Below, piece by piece: positions 39,107 to 39,432 of a stretch of 39,432 nucleotides of DNA (position 1 is its first letter; every line of letters begins with the position of its first letter). Both the position numbers and the translations under genes were made by a program. Source of the stretch: an uncultured Muribaculaceae bacterium (GTDB taxonomy: Bacteria > Bacteroidota > Bacteroidia > Bacteroidales > Muribaculaceae); the NCBI GenBank assembly GCA_910586475.1, contig CAJUHM010000020.1, positions 1-39,432 of the forward strand. The letters are read 5' to 3'. The notes beneath the pieces are model-generated. The model made no database searches and had not been told where the DNA came from. It saw only the letters and a program-made list of their open reading frames with translations.

Positions 39107-39432
39107 TCAGGAGAGAATGGCGCGTCGGGGTGGCGCGAAGAGGGGAAGTAGGGGCGGATGGCCGACGGGTGGCAATATATATTGTTGGGCTGCGGGGATA
39201 ATGATTGCGGTTTCCTGTGGCGGCGCGGCGGTTTCTTCGTCGGGCGGGGCGCTGAGGTCTAGGATGGGGAGCCGGGTCTGGCGGACGAGGCGGGTGAAGT
39301 AGTTGACGCGGGTGCGGGGTCGGTAGGTGCCGCAGAGGATGAGGAGGGATTGCGGGCCTATGTCGATTGCGGGGAGTAGGGAGCGCCAGTGCTGCTCGAG
39401 GTAGCGGCCGCGAAGGGGGAAGGCGTCGCCGT
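39107..39432 (-). CDS. Unidentified protein, 3' part only (runs off the right edge)
   Basis: One minus-strand frame is open from the right edge to a TGA at 39107-39109, encoding 107 residues beginning GDAFPLRGRYLEQHWRSLLP. It continues AIDIGPQSLLILCGTYRPRTRVNYFTRLV and ends in a Pro-rich tail (PPVGHPPLLPLFAPPRRAILS). The first about 65 residues have the look of a folded alpha/beta domain; I recognise no family. Codons end overwhelmingly in C, far more than in the neighbouring genes. A second minus frame is also open, but its product is Arg/Pro low complexity. The opposite strand is strongly G-rich. No start codon is visible because the gene begins outside the window. Confidence 0.5.
   Translation of the reverse strand, partial: GDAFPLRGRYLEQHWRSLLPAIDIGPQSLLILCGTYRPRTRVNYFTRLVRQTRLPILDLSAPPDEETAAPPQETAIIIPAAQQYILPPVGHPPLLPLFAPPRRAILS

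Noticed and set aside
39060..39302. Plus-strand ORF of 80 codons near the right edge.
   Set aside because: It is Gly/Arg-rich low complexity, antisense to the better minus-strand frame, and begins inside the terminator hairpin.
1..39432. Search by eye for CRISPR arrays, IS ends, phage genes, toxin-antitoxin pairs and restriction systems.
   Set aside because: No regularly spaced repeats, transposase motifs, integrases or such gene pairs were found.

Overview
The window looks like a chromosomal segment of a Bacteroidales gut bacterium, most likely of the Muribaculaceae or a close relative. This is inferred from three things: (i) most promoters match the Bacteroidetes pattern TTTG-N19..23-TAnnTTTG, and Shine-Dalgarno sequences are not obvious; (ii) there is a type IX secretion system (T9SS) plug protein and a secreted protein with a T9SS-type C-terminal tail; (iii) the gene orders parA-parB-DUF5683-mltD and nif3-zinc-ribbon are familiar from this order. 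I see no phage, IS element, CRISPR array or plasmid module. The segment is mostly housekeeping, with an accessory glycan-degradation pair near the right end.

Layout. 1-3.9 kb: the possible tail of an upstream gene, a large nested inverted repeat, ssb, an OPT-family transporter and a MATE transporter. 3.9-6.4 kb (minus strand): ung - T9SS plug protein - DUF3109 operon. 6.46-6.66 kb: tRNA-Arg(CCG), whose promoter overlaps the divergent ung promoter, then a terminator. 6.8-10.8 kb (minus): a degenerate P1B-like ATPase with its own promoter, and upstream of it a beta-barrel protein - trpS unit. 11.0-12.4 kb (plus): a YitT-family membrane protein and a small unknown protein. 12.4-17.5 kb (minus): tricorn-like protease - Smr/DUF2027 - EFR1 ferredoxin, joined by one-base stop/start overlaps. 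17.8-21.5 kb (plus): aspS - nif3-like - zinc-ribbon coiled-coil protein - tRNA-Gly(CCC). 21.8-22.2 kb (minus): rplS. 22.5-28.4 kb (plus): queA, parA, parB, DUF5683, mltD. 28.6-34.7 kb (plus): gdhA, then pta-ackA-ddh-AGCS symporter. 35.0-38.9 kb (plus): secreted GH29 fucosidase plus a T9SS-tailed surface protein. The right edge holds the 3' end of an unidentified, strongly C-ending minus-strand gene.

Functional themes. Ammonia assimilation (gdhA, ddh), mixed-acid energy metabolism (pta, ackA) and peptidoglycan precursor supply (ddh, and possibly the alanine symporter) lie side by side. Chromosome segregation (parAB) is adjacent to a peptidoglycan hydrolase. The fucosidase and its partner suggest foraging on fucosylated host or dietary glycans, and the T9SS plug protein elsewhere in the window belongs to the export route the partner would use.

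The best candidates for something undescribed are: the P-type ATPase that keeps its phosphorylation chemistry but has lost the canonical metal-site and hinge residues; several structured intergenic elements (52-124; 23691-23719; 25574-25624; 26501-26558; 28465-28558); a promoter embedded in the 3' coding end of the nif3-like gene; and the compositionally odd ORF at the right edge. No clearly novel multi-gene system is visible.
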